Shown in pieces: positions 30,120 to 39,397 of a DNA stretch of 64,000 nt. Under the pieces are notes generated by a model, which searched no databases, was not told the origin of the DNA, and saw nothing but the letters and a program-made list of their open reading frames with translations. The DNA comes from JADJOY01 sp046331705 [NCBI: bacterium] (GTDB lineage: Bacteria; JADJOY01). Position 1 is the stretch's first letter. Each line of letters begins with the position of its first letter. The translations under genes and the position numbers were made by a program. The DNA is taken from the NCBI GenBank assembly GCA_046331705.1, contig JAXLQJ010000008.1:124001-188000 (forward strand), read 5' to 3'.

Positions 30120-31106
30120 CTGAACGGGACCCGGCGCGGCTGCACGCCAGCGGCGAGTCGAGGCCGCCGCGACGCTGGCGCGCTTCGCCCTGCCCGGCCT
30201 TCGCCTCGCCGCGAGCGCATGCGTCGACGCCTCGATTCCGATTGGCGCGTCCAAGCTCGGCGGCGCACCTGATCTGCCGAGCGATGTGACCTGGCCCGAG
30301 CGTGACGGACGGCCCCTCGCATTCGTCGCTCAGCTCGATCTCGCGCAGCTCGGGCGAGTCCGGCGGCGACGGTCTTCGCTGCGCGACGGCGTGCTCTGGA
30401 TCTTCTGCGACGCCGACGACGTGCCGATGGGTTACGAGCGCAGCGCGCGCCATGGCATCGCGGTCGTGTATCGCCTCGACGCCCACGGCGTGGTGATGCG
30501 CCGTTCACACCCAAACGCGCCCTGCTTCAGCGCGCGGCTCGACTCGAGGCGTGCCGCGTGGTCACATTCCCGAGCCCCATTCACCACGAATCTCCAAGCA
30601 TCACGGAGCCCCGCGCCTGGCGCGGCGAGGAGCCTGAATCCGTCTACCGGCGCGCCCGTGACCTTCCGGAGCGCGAGCCATGGCCGGGCTATCGCACCGA
30701 AGCGGATCCCATCCCGCCGCCGCATCGCGAGGAAATTTCGAGAGGTTCGTAGCCGAGCACACCGACGCCGATCGGCCCCGGCACCAGCTCTTCGGCCACC
30801 CGCGCTCGATGCAAGGCACCGGCTTCGAGGCGACGCTCGCCGTGGCGGGCGTCGCGTTCGGGTTGCAGGGCGATCCGAGGACGCTGCGGGGTTCGAGACG
30901 CTGCGACCCGCGGCGATCGCTGGCGGCCTGCTGGCGCAGATCGCCCAGCCCGAGCGGGATCGACGGGCCAGCGATCGCCTCGGCTCGAACCCGACCGACG
31001 CGAGCTCGTGTGGGCCGACAGCGGCGTCCTCTACGTCTTCGTCCGCGACGAGGATCTCGCGCGCGGCGCTTCCACCGTGCTCCGGGCAGCGGTCGACTGC
31101 TGCTGA
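30120..31106 (+). CDS. DUF1963 (YwqG-like) protein (frame-broken)
   Basis: Seen: ARFALPGLRLAASACVDASI, then SKLGGAPDLPSDVTWPERDG and RPLAFVAQLDLAQL, the hallmark of DUF1963 (SKxGGxPxLP then FxxQxxL). Then VLWIFCDADDVPMGYER, VVTFPSPIHHE, HQLFGHPRSMQGTG (conserved LxGxPxxxQ) and a C-terminal LVWADSGVLYVFVRDEDLAR type segment in mixed frames. A TGA at 31104-31106 closes one frame at the expected end. Function is unknown in the family. The start lies near 30120 without a clear ATG. Several frame breaks. Confidence 0.6.
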
Positions 31107-31171
31107 CGCGGGTCGCGATAGGGGCCGTGCGCTCGTTGCGCGGCTGGCTCGTCGCGCGCCGCTGCTCGTCC

Positions 31172-31679
31172 TCAGCGCCGCCCGAGATCCCAGTTGCCGA
31201 GATCGGCACCATCCCCCTCGCCGCCGGGCTGGTGGTCCGAACCGGAAGCTCCACACGTCGATCTTCTCCAGGAACGCCGGGCGAGAGGTACTGGTACTCG
31301 CCGCCCCACGGGATCCTCTGGGAATGAAGTCGCGCTCCCAGTAGCCGCCGGCTCGATAGTGCGCGAGGCCGGCGCCGTGCCCGGCGCGACGACCAGCGCC
31401 AGCAGCCTGCTCGCTCGTGGGGTAGCGGCCGTTGTCGAGGTTGTAGCTGCGCAGCGCCGCCTCCAGGTTGCTGATCTGGGCCTGCACGCCGTGATGCGCG
31501 CCTCGCGGATGTGGCGCACCGTGGGAACGGCGATCATCGTCGTGAACATCGCCAGCGATCGCGATCGCCACCAGCACTTCGATGAGCGTGAAGCCGGAGC
31601 CGGCCGGCACGCGCAGGCGAACGAGCGAGGAGCCGAAGGGAAGGAGGTTCGAGCTGACCGGGTGCGCAGGGCGTCTCAT
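31172..31679 (-). CDS. gspG: General secretion major pseudopilin GspG (frame-broken)
   Basis: Seen: the ATG at 31679 gives MRRPAHPVSSNLLPFGSSL, a rather long leader. Then SGFTLIEVLVAIAIA, the prepilin peptidase site (cleavage after G, with F+1 and E+5). Then QISNLEAALRSYNLDNGRYP and TSEQ, GGYWERDFIPEDP, VWSFGSDHQPGGEGDGADLG and NWDLG at the end. Known: the YKLDNGRYP-TxEQG and GGxGxDxDIGNW blocks define GspG, the main subunit of the type II secretion pseudopilus. It stands alone here; no other gsp gene touches it, and the GspE-like gene is about 5 kb away. Three or more frame breaks. Confidence 0.75.
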
Positions 31680-31699
31680 GGATCTTCTTTCCGAGCGGC

Positions 31700-31810
31700 A
31701 TGGCGCCGCTCACGACGAGACGCGAATCAAGCTATCAAGTTGATATGAGAGTCAACCGATTTACTTGTTATCAATTATTTCAATTGTCGTCGTCGTGATC
31801 CGCCGAGGTG
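31700..31810. promoter_or_regulatory. AT-rich control region between gspG and a GT2 gene, with inverted repeats
   Basis: A strongly AT-rich patch in otherwise very GC-rich DNA. It contains a perfect inverted repeat TATCAA-G-TTGATA at 31733-31745 and another, CAATT-ATTTC-AATTG, at 31779-31793. It lies 20 to 130 bases upstream of gspG (minus strand) and upstream of the glycosyltransferase at 31877 (plus strand). Divergent promoters with an operator are the likely content. No transcription factor can be named. Confidence 0.45.
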
Positions 31811-31876
31811 CGTCTGCTTGACGCAGCTCGGCACCGTGGCCTCGCTTGGCTCGAGCGGATAAATAGGCTGCCCGCA

Positions 31877-33047
31877 ATGTTCCATCCCACCTTCTGGCTC
31901 GCGGCCCATGGCGTCTCGCTCGTGGCTACCTGCGGCCGCGCGCTGCTGGATTCTCGATCGCGGCTATCTTCAGCCTCGAGCCCCACGGCCCGCTTCCGCT
32001 CCCGACCCCGCGCCGCTGGTGAGCGTGGTGGTGCCGGCGCGCAACGAGGCGGCGACGATGGCGGCCTGCCTCGAGCGCCTCACCGCCGCCGAGTACGCGG
32101 CGCTCGAGATCGTGGTGCTCGACGATCAGTCGACGGATCGCACCGGTGAGATCGCCCGCACCATCGCCGCCCGCGATCCGCGGGTGCGGGTCATCACCGA
32201 GCGAGCGTCCCGAGGGCTGGACCGGCAAGAACTGGGCGATCCACCAGGGCGCCGCTGCTGCCCGCGGCGCTCATTCTGCTGATCGTCGACGCCGACACCG
32301 AGCTCGCCGCGCGCCATCCTCGAAGCGGTGGCGTGGCGGAAGCCCACGGCACCGACCTGCTCACCGTGTTCCCGCGCGTGCGCCTCACGATTTCCTGGGA
32401 GCGGGCGTTTCTACCCACGCTCGGGCTCTTCCCGTCGTATCGACTGGACCGATCAACGACCCCGCATCCCCGGATGCCAACGCGGTCATTTCTGCTCTTC
32501 CGGCGCACGGCGTTCGACGCGATGGGCGGCTACGAATACCTGATCTGGTCGCGGGTCGGCGAGGATTGGATCATCGCCAAGCGCGTGAAGGCCTGGGCCT
32601 CAAGCTCCACATGCTGCTCGCGCCCGAGCTCGTGACCAAGGGCTTCGGCCCCACGCTCGGCGATCTGCGCCAAGGCTTCGTCAAGAACTTCATGCTGCTC
32701 GACGGGCGCCGCCGTCTCGCGGTCGCGATGCTCCCGGTGATCGCGATGCTGGCGCTCTTCCTGTGGATGCCGTTTCTGTCGTGGATCCAGGCGATGTCGT
32801 GGTGGGGCCGCTACCACGACCAATGGCGGCTCGCCGCCGCGCTGGCGGGCCTCGGCGCCGCGCAGCTCATGGCGCTTCAATGCGTGCGCCGCGCGATGAG
32901 CCTCACCGCGGGGATCGACGAGCGCGGGCTTAGGCCTAGCCGCTCGGCGCGGCGCTGATCCTCGGGATGTGGATCGCCACCGCGATCGTGCGCACCGTGC
33001 TGCGCCTCGGCCTCACCTGGCGCGGCCGCACCCATCGGCAGGTGTGA
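31877..33047 (+). CDS. Family 2 glycosyltransferase, paralogue of the gene at 28550 (frame-broken)
   Basis: Seen: the ATG at 31877 gives MFHPTFWLAAHGVSLVATCG (helix). Then LVSVVVPARNEAATMAACLE, EIVVLDDQSTDRTGEIARTI, and WTGKNWAIHQGA split between frames. A DxD-type IVDADTEL is readable near 32285. Next RTAFDAMGGYEYLIWSRVGE then DWIIAKRVKAW (ED motif). C-terminal helices: LAVAMLPVIAMLALFLWMPF and LAAALAGLGAAQLMALQCVR. It ends with a TGA at 33045-33047 after WRGRTHRQV. Known: matches hopanoid/carotenoid-type GT2 enzymes with a GKxxAxxxG motif. Several frame breaks. Confidence 0.65.
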
Positions 33048-33086
33048 ACCGCCGCCAGGACGCACCCACGGCGTCCGCGACGAACC

Positions 33087-33974
33087 TCAGCGCGGCGATT
33101 CCTCCGGCAGTGTCGGCATCACCTCGTCCGGCAGCGTCGCCGGCAGCTCCCAGCGATCCTTGCGCTTGCCCGTGACGCTCGTCGTCGCTGCCGAGCTCGA
33201 TCAGCTTGCGACGGATCGCTTCCTGGAGACGCCCTCTGGCGCGAGCTCGAACGCCTTGCGGTAGGCGGCGATCGCGTCGTCGTTCTTGCCGAGCCGCCGC
33301 AGCATGTCGCCTTTCTGATCGAACGCGGGTGGATAGCCCTCGGCGCGGCCGCTGGTGGCGCGGATGCACTCGCGCAACGCGACCTCGGTTCGTCCCGCGG
33401 CGGCGAGCGTCTGGCAGAGCGCCGTCCGGAGGACGCCGTCGGTCGGCTTGAGGTCGAGCGCCTTCCAGTACGTCGCGATCGCGTCGTCGACCTTCCCTTG
33501 GCCTGCGTACGCGGCAGCCAGATTGGAGAGCACGGCCTCGGGTCGCGTACTGCTTCTCGGGTGCCAGCGCCGATTGGAAATCCTGATCGCCTCTGTCGAA
33601 GCGACGGTCGCGCAGCTGCGCGACACCGCGCACGTTGAGCAGCTCCGGATCGCCGGGCGCGGTCGCCGAAGCCGGCGTCGCGGCGTGCGGCCTCGACCGC
33701 GCGACCGTACTCGCCCCGCTCGATCATCACCACCGCGCGCAGATAGTGGATCTGTCGATCCTGCGGCGACTTGATGCGCGCCTGCTCCAGGTTCTTGAGC
33801 GCCGACTCGTAACGCCCGGCGCGATAGTCGTTGAGCGCCACCTGCACGAGGAAACCCGCGTCCTGCGCGCCTTGCGCGCCGTCTCGGACGCGTCCTTGGG
33901 GCAGCCCGCCAGCACACGGCGCACGCGAGCGCCGCCGCGGCCAGCCTGCGAATGGGCCTGCCGAGCTCCGTCAT
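33087..33974 (-). CDS. TPR-repeat lipoprotein (frame-broken)
   Basis: Seen: the ATG at 33974 gives MTELGRPIRRLAAAALACAV, a lipoprotein-like signal (a shifted frame has GGCPKDASE). TPR units follow: VALNDYRAGRYESALKNLEQ, RQIHYLRAVVMIERGEYGRA, AVLSNLAAAYAGQGKVDDAI, YWKALDLKPTDGVLRTALCQ and MLRRLGKNDDAIAAYRKAFE. The C-terminus reads WELPATLPDEVMPTLPEESP then R, and a TGA at 33087-33089. Known: TPR proteins act as scaffolds. The start overlaps the kinase stop (ATGA), so the two are co-translated and may work in one complex at the membrane. Several frame breaks. Confidence 0.65.
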
Positions 33975-36140
33975 GGCACGTGGACCTCCTGGCCATGCCG
34001 AACGCGCACGGTCGACGCGATCGTACGCCCGTCGGCGAGCACCATGCGCACGGGATGACTTCCGATCGAGGAGCTCGAAACGGCGGCGCGGCTCGAGTTG
34101 CCGTCCACGCGCAGCTCGCGGACGCCGTCGTCGACGACCACCGTGCCCGCGAACTTGAAGAGCTTGCGCACGTGATCGTCGGCGAGCACGTCCACCGACA
34201 CCGTCTCGTCGAGATCGACCTGCGGGTTCACGAATCGGAACCGATGATGCCCGCGCTGGTCGAGTGGCCAACCAGCGGTGTCTGGCCGAGCGGCTCGTTC
34301 TCGTCGTCCTGCGGCTGGCGATGCTGAACGGCCCGTTGAGCGTCACCAGACCGCTCAACGACGCGCGCCGCAGCTCGTAGCGCAACACGTTGGCGCGGGC
34401 GGCCTCGATGTTCACGGTGGTCGCGATGGTCTGGAAGCCCGCCTCGACCGCACCGTGTACCGCCCCGGCTTGACCGATACGGTCTGCGGCGACGTGAAGA
34501 CCTGCGGTCCGATGCTCACGGACGCGCCCGCCGGATCGGTGGCGATCTGCACGGTGACCGCTTGGGCACCAGCTCGACCTCCACGGCGACGCCCGGCGCA
34601 TTGGCGTCGACCACGATGGGCGTGGTGCGAGGGTCGTAGCCGTCCTTCTCGAGCCGAATCGAGGCCGACTCCACCGCGACCTCGAGCCGCGCCGGCGTGG
34701 TCTTGTGCGTGTCGCTTGCCATCGAGCCAGATCGCCGCTCCGGGGCGGACGCGACGTCACTTCCATCGGCCGAGCCGCGGGATAGGCCGACGACGGACCC
34801 GCCGCGCCGCCGCTCACTCCGGCGTTCGGCCCCGCTCGGGCGCATCGCTCGGCGCCACTGTCGGCCTGGGGTACCGCCGCCGTGGCGTTCGTTGGAGCGC
34901 CGAGCGCTCCGGCACCGGCATCGTCGGCGCCCTTCCAGCCGAAACGCTTCACGAGCGCGCTGCCGCCGACGAATGCTGACCACGAGCGCCGCCACCAGCA
35001 GGAATCGGCTCAACGACACCGGCTCGCTGCCGGGCAACGGCCCGGGCGCCGACGTGACGCGTCGCGTGGCACTGGCGCGGGCGTGGCACCGAGCCGAGCG
35101 GCGGCTCTTGCCCATCCAATCGGCGAGCGACTCGGATTCCGCGAACAGCCCGCGCAGGAAGCGCGCGCGCTCGTGCGGGCCTGAGACCAGCCCGAGCAGC
35201 GTCATCACGTCCGCGATGGCGAGCTCCATCTCGCGGCCGCTCTGGAAGCGCTCCTTGCGCGAGCGCGCCAGCGCCTTGAGCAGCAGGTCCCCACCTCGAC
35301 GGGGATGTCGTCTTCACGTCGCGCGGCATCGGCACGTCGACCTGCTGGATGCGCTCGATGGTCCTGGAAGGCTCACGTCGTCGGGGAAGAGCTTGCTCTC
35401 GCGAGCAGCTCTCGAACAGGATCACGCCGACCGAGAAGAGATCCGAGCGATGAGTCGAGCGCGTCACCCGAGATCTGCTCGGGCGACATGTACGAGAGCT
35501 TGCCTTGACGGTGCCCGCGGTGGTCTCGCTCGAGATCAGCGAAGCCTTGGCGATGCCGAAGTCGGTGATCTTCACCTCGCCGTCGAAGCTCAACACGTTC
35601 TGCGGCGACATCGTCGCGGTGGATGATCTCGAGCGGTGCCGTCGTAGGCGGAACGGCCGTGCGCGTAGGCCGAGGCCGGCGCACGCCTCTCGCACGATGC
35701 CGAGGGCGTGCTCGAGCGGCGCAGCACGCCGCCCGTCGCGCCGACGCGATCGAGGATGTCGCGCAGGTTCTTGCCGTGCACGTACTCCATCGAGATGAAG
35801 TACGTGCCGCCCAGGCGACCGAAGTCGAAGATCTGGACGACGTTGGCGTGGTTGAGCTGGGCCGCGAGCTTGGCCTCGCCCTCAGGAACAGGTCGGGCCA
35901 CCGAGCGCTCGTCGCGCATCAGGTGAGGCAGCATGGCGCTTGAGCGCGACCAGCTTCTCGAAGCCGCCGGGTCCCACGCGCTTGGCGAGGAAGATCTCGC
36001 TCATCCTCCCGCGGCGATGCTGCGGAGGATGTGCGGTATTGCCCGAATCGGGAAGCGAATCCGGCGAGGGCGCGGCCACGGGGGCCATGGGAGTTCGACG
36101 GAGGCGAGTGCGTTTCGATCAGGCTGGCGTGCAGCCCCAT
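33971..36140 (-). CDS. Membrane Ser/Thr protein kinase (Hanks type) with PEGA-like repeats (frame-broken)
   Basis: Seen: the ATG at 36140 gives MGLHASLIETHSPPSNSHG. The kinase core across frames: FGQYR, AAGGMSEIFLAKRVG (Gly-rich loop), FEKLVALKR (ATP lysine), YFISMEYVHGKNLRDILDRV, IIHRD then PQNVLSFDGEVKITDFGIAK (HRD and DFG) and SYMSPEQISG. A juxtamembrane stretch and a helix (SLSRFLLVAALVVSIRRR) follow. The outer part has PEGA-like modules, such as GASVSIGPQVFTSPQTVSVK then PGRYTV, and VRELRVDGNSSRAAVSSSS. It ends GQEVHVP at 33971. Known: such kinases are abundant in Myxococcota. An FHA gene, whose product could bind its phosphothreonines, is divergent. Many frame breaks. Confidence 0.75.
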
Positions 36141-36409
36141 GATGATGCTCACCCGAGCCTCGCCGGCGGCGCCGCGCTCGATCCCTTCGATGGCGACGCG
36201 CGCATGGCGCATCGATTCGGGGAGCACGTCGTTCGCTCGTCGCCATCGCGCGTCTATTTAGCCTGCCCCTAGACCGCGCAGGAACGCGGCATCGCCGTCG
36301 AGCACCCGACGATGTGCGCGCATTGCGACCGTGAGCGACGCGTGCTTCAATCGGTCCCCCGGTGCGCTCTCCGCGCGAGCTCGACCTCGGGCCCGCGCTT
36401 GCGAGCGAG

Positions 36410-36800
36410 ATGAGCCATGAAAACAAGACCTTCGTCTACGACAAGCCGTCGATCGGCGCCGACGATCTGAAGATCCCGCCCAACATCCGCGCCACGCTGA
36501 AGGTGCTGAGCGGCACCGAGCAGGGCGCACCTTCCCGCTCAGCCTGAGCACCACGGTGATCGGACGCGGCGAGCAAGCCGACGTCCGCGTCGACGACGAC
36601 GCCATGTCGCGGCGCCATACCGAGATCTCCTATCGCAACCTCGAGTTCCGGGTGCGCGACCTGGAATCGAGCAACGGCACCTTCCTCAACGGCTCCGAGG
36701 TCAAGGAATACGCACTGCGCAACGGCGACAAGATCATGGCCGGCGAGACGCTCTTCTCTTCGCCGTGGATCGGGTCGGCGCACCACCCAAGATGACGTGA
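36410..36800 (+). CDS. FHA-domain protein (frame-broken)
   Basis: Seen: the ATG at 36410 gives MSHENKTFVYDKPSIGADDL then IRATLKVLSGTEQG. After a one-base loss near 36527 the FHA domain reads TVIGRGEQADVRVDDDAMSR then RHTEISYRNLEFRVRDLESS and NGTFLNGSEV (GRG, SRRH and SSNGT-N are the phosphothreonine-binding residues). A second shift near 36765 restores an ending AVDRVGAPPKMT before the TGA at 36798-36800. Known: FHA domains bind phosphothreonine. The kinase gene next door, transcribed in the other direction, is the likely source of that signal. Two frame breaks. Confidence 0.75.
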
Positions 36801-37439
36801 GCCGGCGCGCAGCGACCGCCCAGACCCGGGCGTGATGGGCCGCGACGGTGTGCGCGAAAAGCGCCCTGGCGCTATGGGCCGTGGAATCGCGCCGGTGGAC
36901 GCGCCGGTGAACGAGCATGCGCACGAGCGTTGTCCGCGCCTCGCGCCCTGGTCCGTCATCTCCGCGCAACCCCGGCTGCGCGTGGCCCGCGACCCGGCGG
37001 TGAAGCCACTCGGGAGGCGCGCCCTGGATGCGCGCGACGCGCGGACACTTCTCGTGGACAGGCGGGCGCGCGTTGGGCGTCGGTCGCGGCGCCGCGCGGT
37101 GGGGCACTTACCCGCTTGCCTAGGGCGCCGCCGCGGTCTCGCTCTTGGCGCTCGCGCGTGTGCCTGCCCCTCGGGCCTGGGTCGACTCGCGAGCCGCGCT
37201 GTGACGGCGCGGCGCGGACGCGGCTCGGCGCCACCGCGCGGCGCGAGGGCCCTGCCCGCTGGGCGCCAGCGCGGCCGGCGCCGAGGACGTGCCGCGCTTG
37301 CCTGTCCGACGCCCGGCGCTCGAGCGGACGATTCGCGTGCTCTGCCGGCCGACCCAGGTCCGTGCTGCGTGCGACGGGGTCGGAATGGCGCTGGCGCACG
37401 CCGCGAGGCACGTCGCGAGATCGCGCGCGATCGCGCCAA
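36801..37439. other. GC-rich stretch with no supportable gene
   Basis: About 640 bases between the FHA gene and the probable origin. Long open frames exist on both strands, but they are Arg/Ala/Pro-rich, lack recognisable motifs, and look like GC-driven shadow frames. I looked for rpmH, rnpA, RNase P RNA, tmRNA and tRNA landmarks and saw none. The frame-broken block ends at about 36.8 kb, so a damaged gene cannot be excluded. Confidence 0.4.
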
Positions 37440-37842
37440 AACAAGGGGGATTCGAGCCTGTGGATGGCTGCCCCCCCCCACAGAGACATTTCGACTAATT
37501 TCGATCTCGATCTCAATGGATTCGGGAAAATCGATCTCGCCGGGACACAGAAAGTTGTGCACACAAGCTGTTCAGAACCGGCGCATAACGAGATAACTCG
37601 CCGAGATCATTTACGCTTCGCGGCCGAGCCCGCCGAGACCCGCCAAATCCCGCGTTTCCCGGCACTCCGAGCCCCACGATTTCGCGAAATCCGCGCGCTT
37701 CGCGGTGTGGATGATTCACTGCGCCGACACCCTCCGCGACACACGGCGATACGCGCCTTGCCCCTTCGCTCACGGATCTGGATAATGCGCGGGTCTCGAA
37801 TCAGCATCTCGTCACTCCCCACCAGTCGTCGTCCCTTTCGCG
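37440..37842. other. Probable chromosomal replication origin (oriC)
   Basis: This non-coding stretch directly upstream of dnaA is less GC-rich than its surroundings. DnaA-box-like 9-mers (consensus TTATNCACA): TGTGGATGG at 37459 (reverse, two mismatches), TTGTGCACA at 37555 (one), TGTGGATGA at 37706 (reverse, one), TCTGGATAA at 37777 (reverse, one). Three copies of TCGATCTC lie within 37500-37540. A perfect palindrome ATTTCGCGAAAT spans 37679-37690, and a C9 run lies at 37471-37479. Placement and boxes support an origin; strand-skew data are not available here. Confidence 0.55.
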
Positions 37843-39321
37843 ATGAGCCCAGCTCAAGAGATCTGGCGCCAGACCCTCACCAACCTCGAGGCCCACGTGG
37901 CCCCGCATCTGGTCGAGCTTTGGCTGCGACCGCTGCGTCTGGTGCGCCTCGAGGACGAGAAGGTGGTGGTGTCGGCGCCCAATCAGTTCACGCACGATTG
38001 GGTGCGGGAGCACTTCCTGCGCGAGCTCGAGCAATCGTTGCCCGACCGCACCGGCCGCCCGTACCAGCTCGTGCTGACCTTCGGCGAGGACGCGACCGAC
38101 GACCCCGCCGAGCCGCCAGACCGCGCGCCTTCCCGCCCGCTCTACCTGGTTCCACCGAAACGCGCTGGAGTGGCAGCGGGCGCGGCGCTCGCGGCAGCAG
38201 GGCACGTCCCCGTGGGCGCGCGTCCCCCAGCAGCGCGCCCCACCGCTCCGCCGGCGCGCTCGACCCATCCCCTGCCGGCCGCCGCGCGCTTGCTCACGTT
38301 CGAGCGGTTCGTGGTCGGCCCCAGCAATCGCCTGGCGGTCGCCGCGGCGCGCGCCATCGTCGAAGCACCGGAGGTGCGGTTCAACCCGCTCTTCCTCAAC
38401 GCACCCGTGGGGCTCGGCAAGACGCACCTCGCGTGCGCCGTGGTGAACGAGCTCATCCGGCTGCGGCCGCGAACGCGCGTGGCGTTCGCGCCCGCGGAGC
38501 GCTACCTGGCGGACATGGTCGCGGCCATCGCCCAGGGCCGCATCGAGAGCTTCAAGGAGCGCTATCGCCGCAACGTCGACTTGCTGGTGGTGGACGACGT
38601 GCAGTTCCTGGCGGGCAAGAAGCGCACGCAGTCGGAGTTCTTCCACGCGCTCGACGAGCTCTTCGCCGACGGCAAGCAGGTGCTGCTCACCGGCAATGGC
38701 AATCCGGCGTCGATCCCCGACCTCGCCGAGCCGCTGCGCTCACGGCTCGGCGCGGGCCTGGTCGTGGAGATCGATCCACCCGAGCACGGCACGCGCGTGG
38801 CGATCGTCGCCGGACGAGCGACCGAGCGCGGCGTCCCGTTGCCCGAGGGCGTGGCCGAGGCCGTCGCGTCGGTCGCGACGGTGAGCGTCCGCGATCTGGA
38901 AGGGGCGCTCAATCGCGTGCTGGCGCTGGCCTCGTTGACGGGTGAGCCCGTCACCCTTCCACTCGCCGAGGAAGCGCTCAAGCCCTACCGCAAACGCCAG
39001 GCGGCCACGCTCACCCCGGAGCGGATCATGGCCGCCGTCGCGCGCGCCTGGGGCCTCGACCCCGCGCGGCTGCGGGCTCGCTCGCGGCGGCGGGAGGTGC
39101 TGATCCCGCGGCAGGTGGTGCTCTACTTCTGCCGCAAGTACACGCCCGCGAGCCTCGCCAGCATCGGCGAGCTGGTGGGACGGAACCACTCGTCGGTCAT
39201 CCACTCGCTCACCACCCTCGAGAAGCGATTGCTCTCGGACCGCAGCCTGCGCCAGAAGGTCGAGTTCATCGAGCAGCGCCTGCTCACGGAACCGGCCACC
39301 GAGGACGTGACCAACCTCTGA
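37843..39321 (+). CDS. dnaA: Chromosomal replication initiator protein DnaA
   Basis: Seen: 492 residues, unbroken. Domain I begins EIWRQTLTNLEAHVAPHLVE; a Pro/Ala-rich linker (about 95-145) is domain II. The AAA+ domain starts TFERFVVGPSNRLAVAAARA; Walker A APVGLGKTHL lies at 187-196 and Walker B LLVVDDVQFL at 247-256; RSR is present for the arginine finger. The C-terminal DNA-binding domain has IGELVGRNHSSVIHS near 441-455. Known: DnaA binds DnaA boxes and opens the origin. Unusual: the recognition loop is GRNHSS instead of GRDHTT/GRDHST, and the sensor-1 region reads TGNGNP where TSDRPP is usual. dnaN does not follow; a suhB-like gene does. Confidence 0.92.
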   Translation: MSPAQEIWRQTLTNLEAHVAPHLVELWLRPLRLVRLEDEKVVVSAPNQFTHDWVREHFLRELEQSLPDRTGRPYQLVLTFGEDATDDPAEPPDRAPSRPLYLVPPKRAGVAAGAALAAAGHVPVGARPPAARPTAPPARSTHPLPAAARLLTFERFVVGPSNRLAVAAARAIVEAPEVRFNPLFLNAPVGLGKTHLACAVVNELIRLRPRTRVAFAPAERYLADMVAAIAQGRIESFKERYRRNVDLLVVDDVQFLAGKKRTQSEFFHALDELFADGKQVLLTGNGNPASIPDLAEPLRSRLGAGLVVEIDPPEHGTRVAIVAGRATERGVPLPEGVAEAVASVATVSVRDLEGALNRVLALASLTGEPVTLPLAEEALKPYRKRQAATLTPERIMAAVARAWGLDPARLRARSRRREVLIPRQVVLYFCRKYTPASLASIGELVGRNHSSVIHSLTTLEKRLLSDRSLRQKVEFIEQRLLTEPATEDVTNL

Positions 39322-39397
39322 CGAGCGCCGGTGCGCGGATCGTCGACCGCCTGGCGCGGTTCCGTGCGCACGCTCCCGTCGCGATCTCCCCCCCGCC

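Noticed and set aside
4068-36800. Calling each broken gene in this block a pseudogene
   Set aside because: Damage is uniform and stops sharply at both ends, which fits consensus error better than decay.
36832-38945. Open frames through 36.8-38.9 kb reading into dnaA
   Set aside because: They run out of frame through dnaA and lack any domain; not supported as genes.
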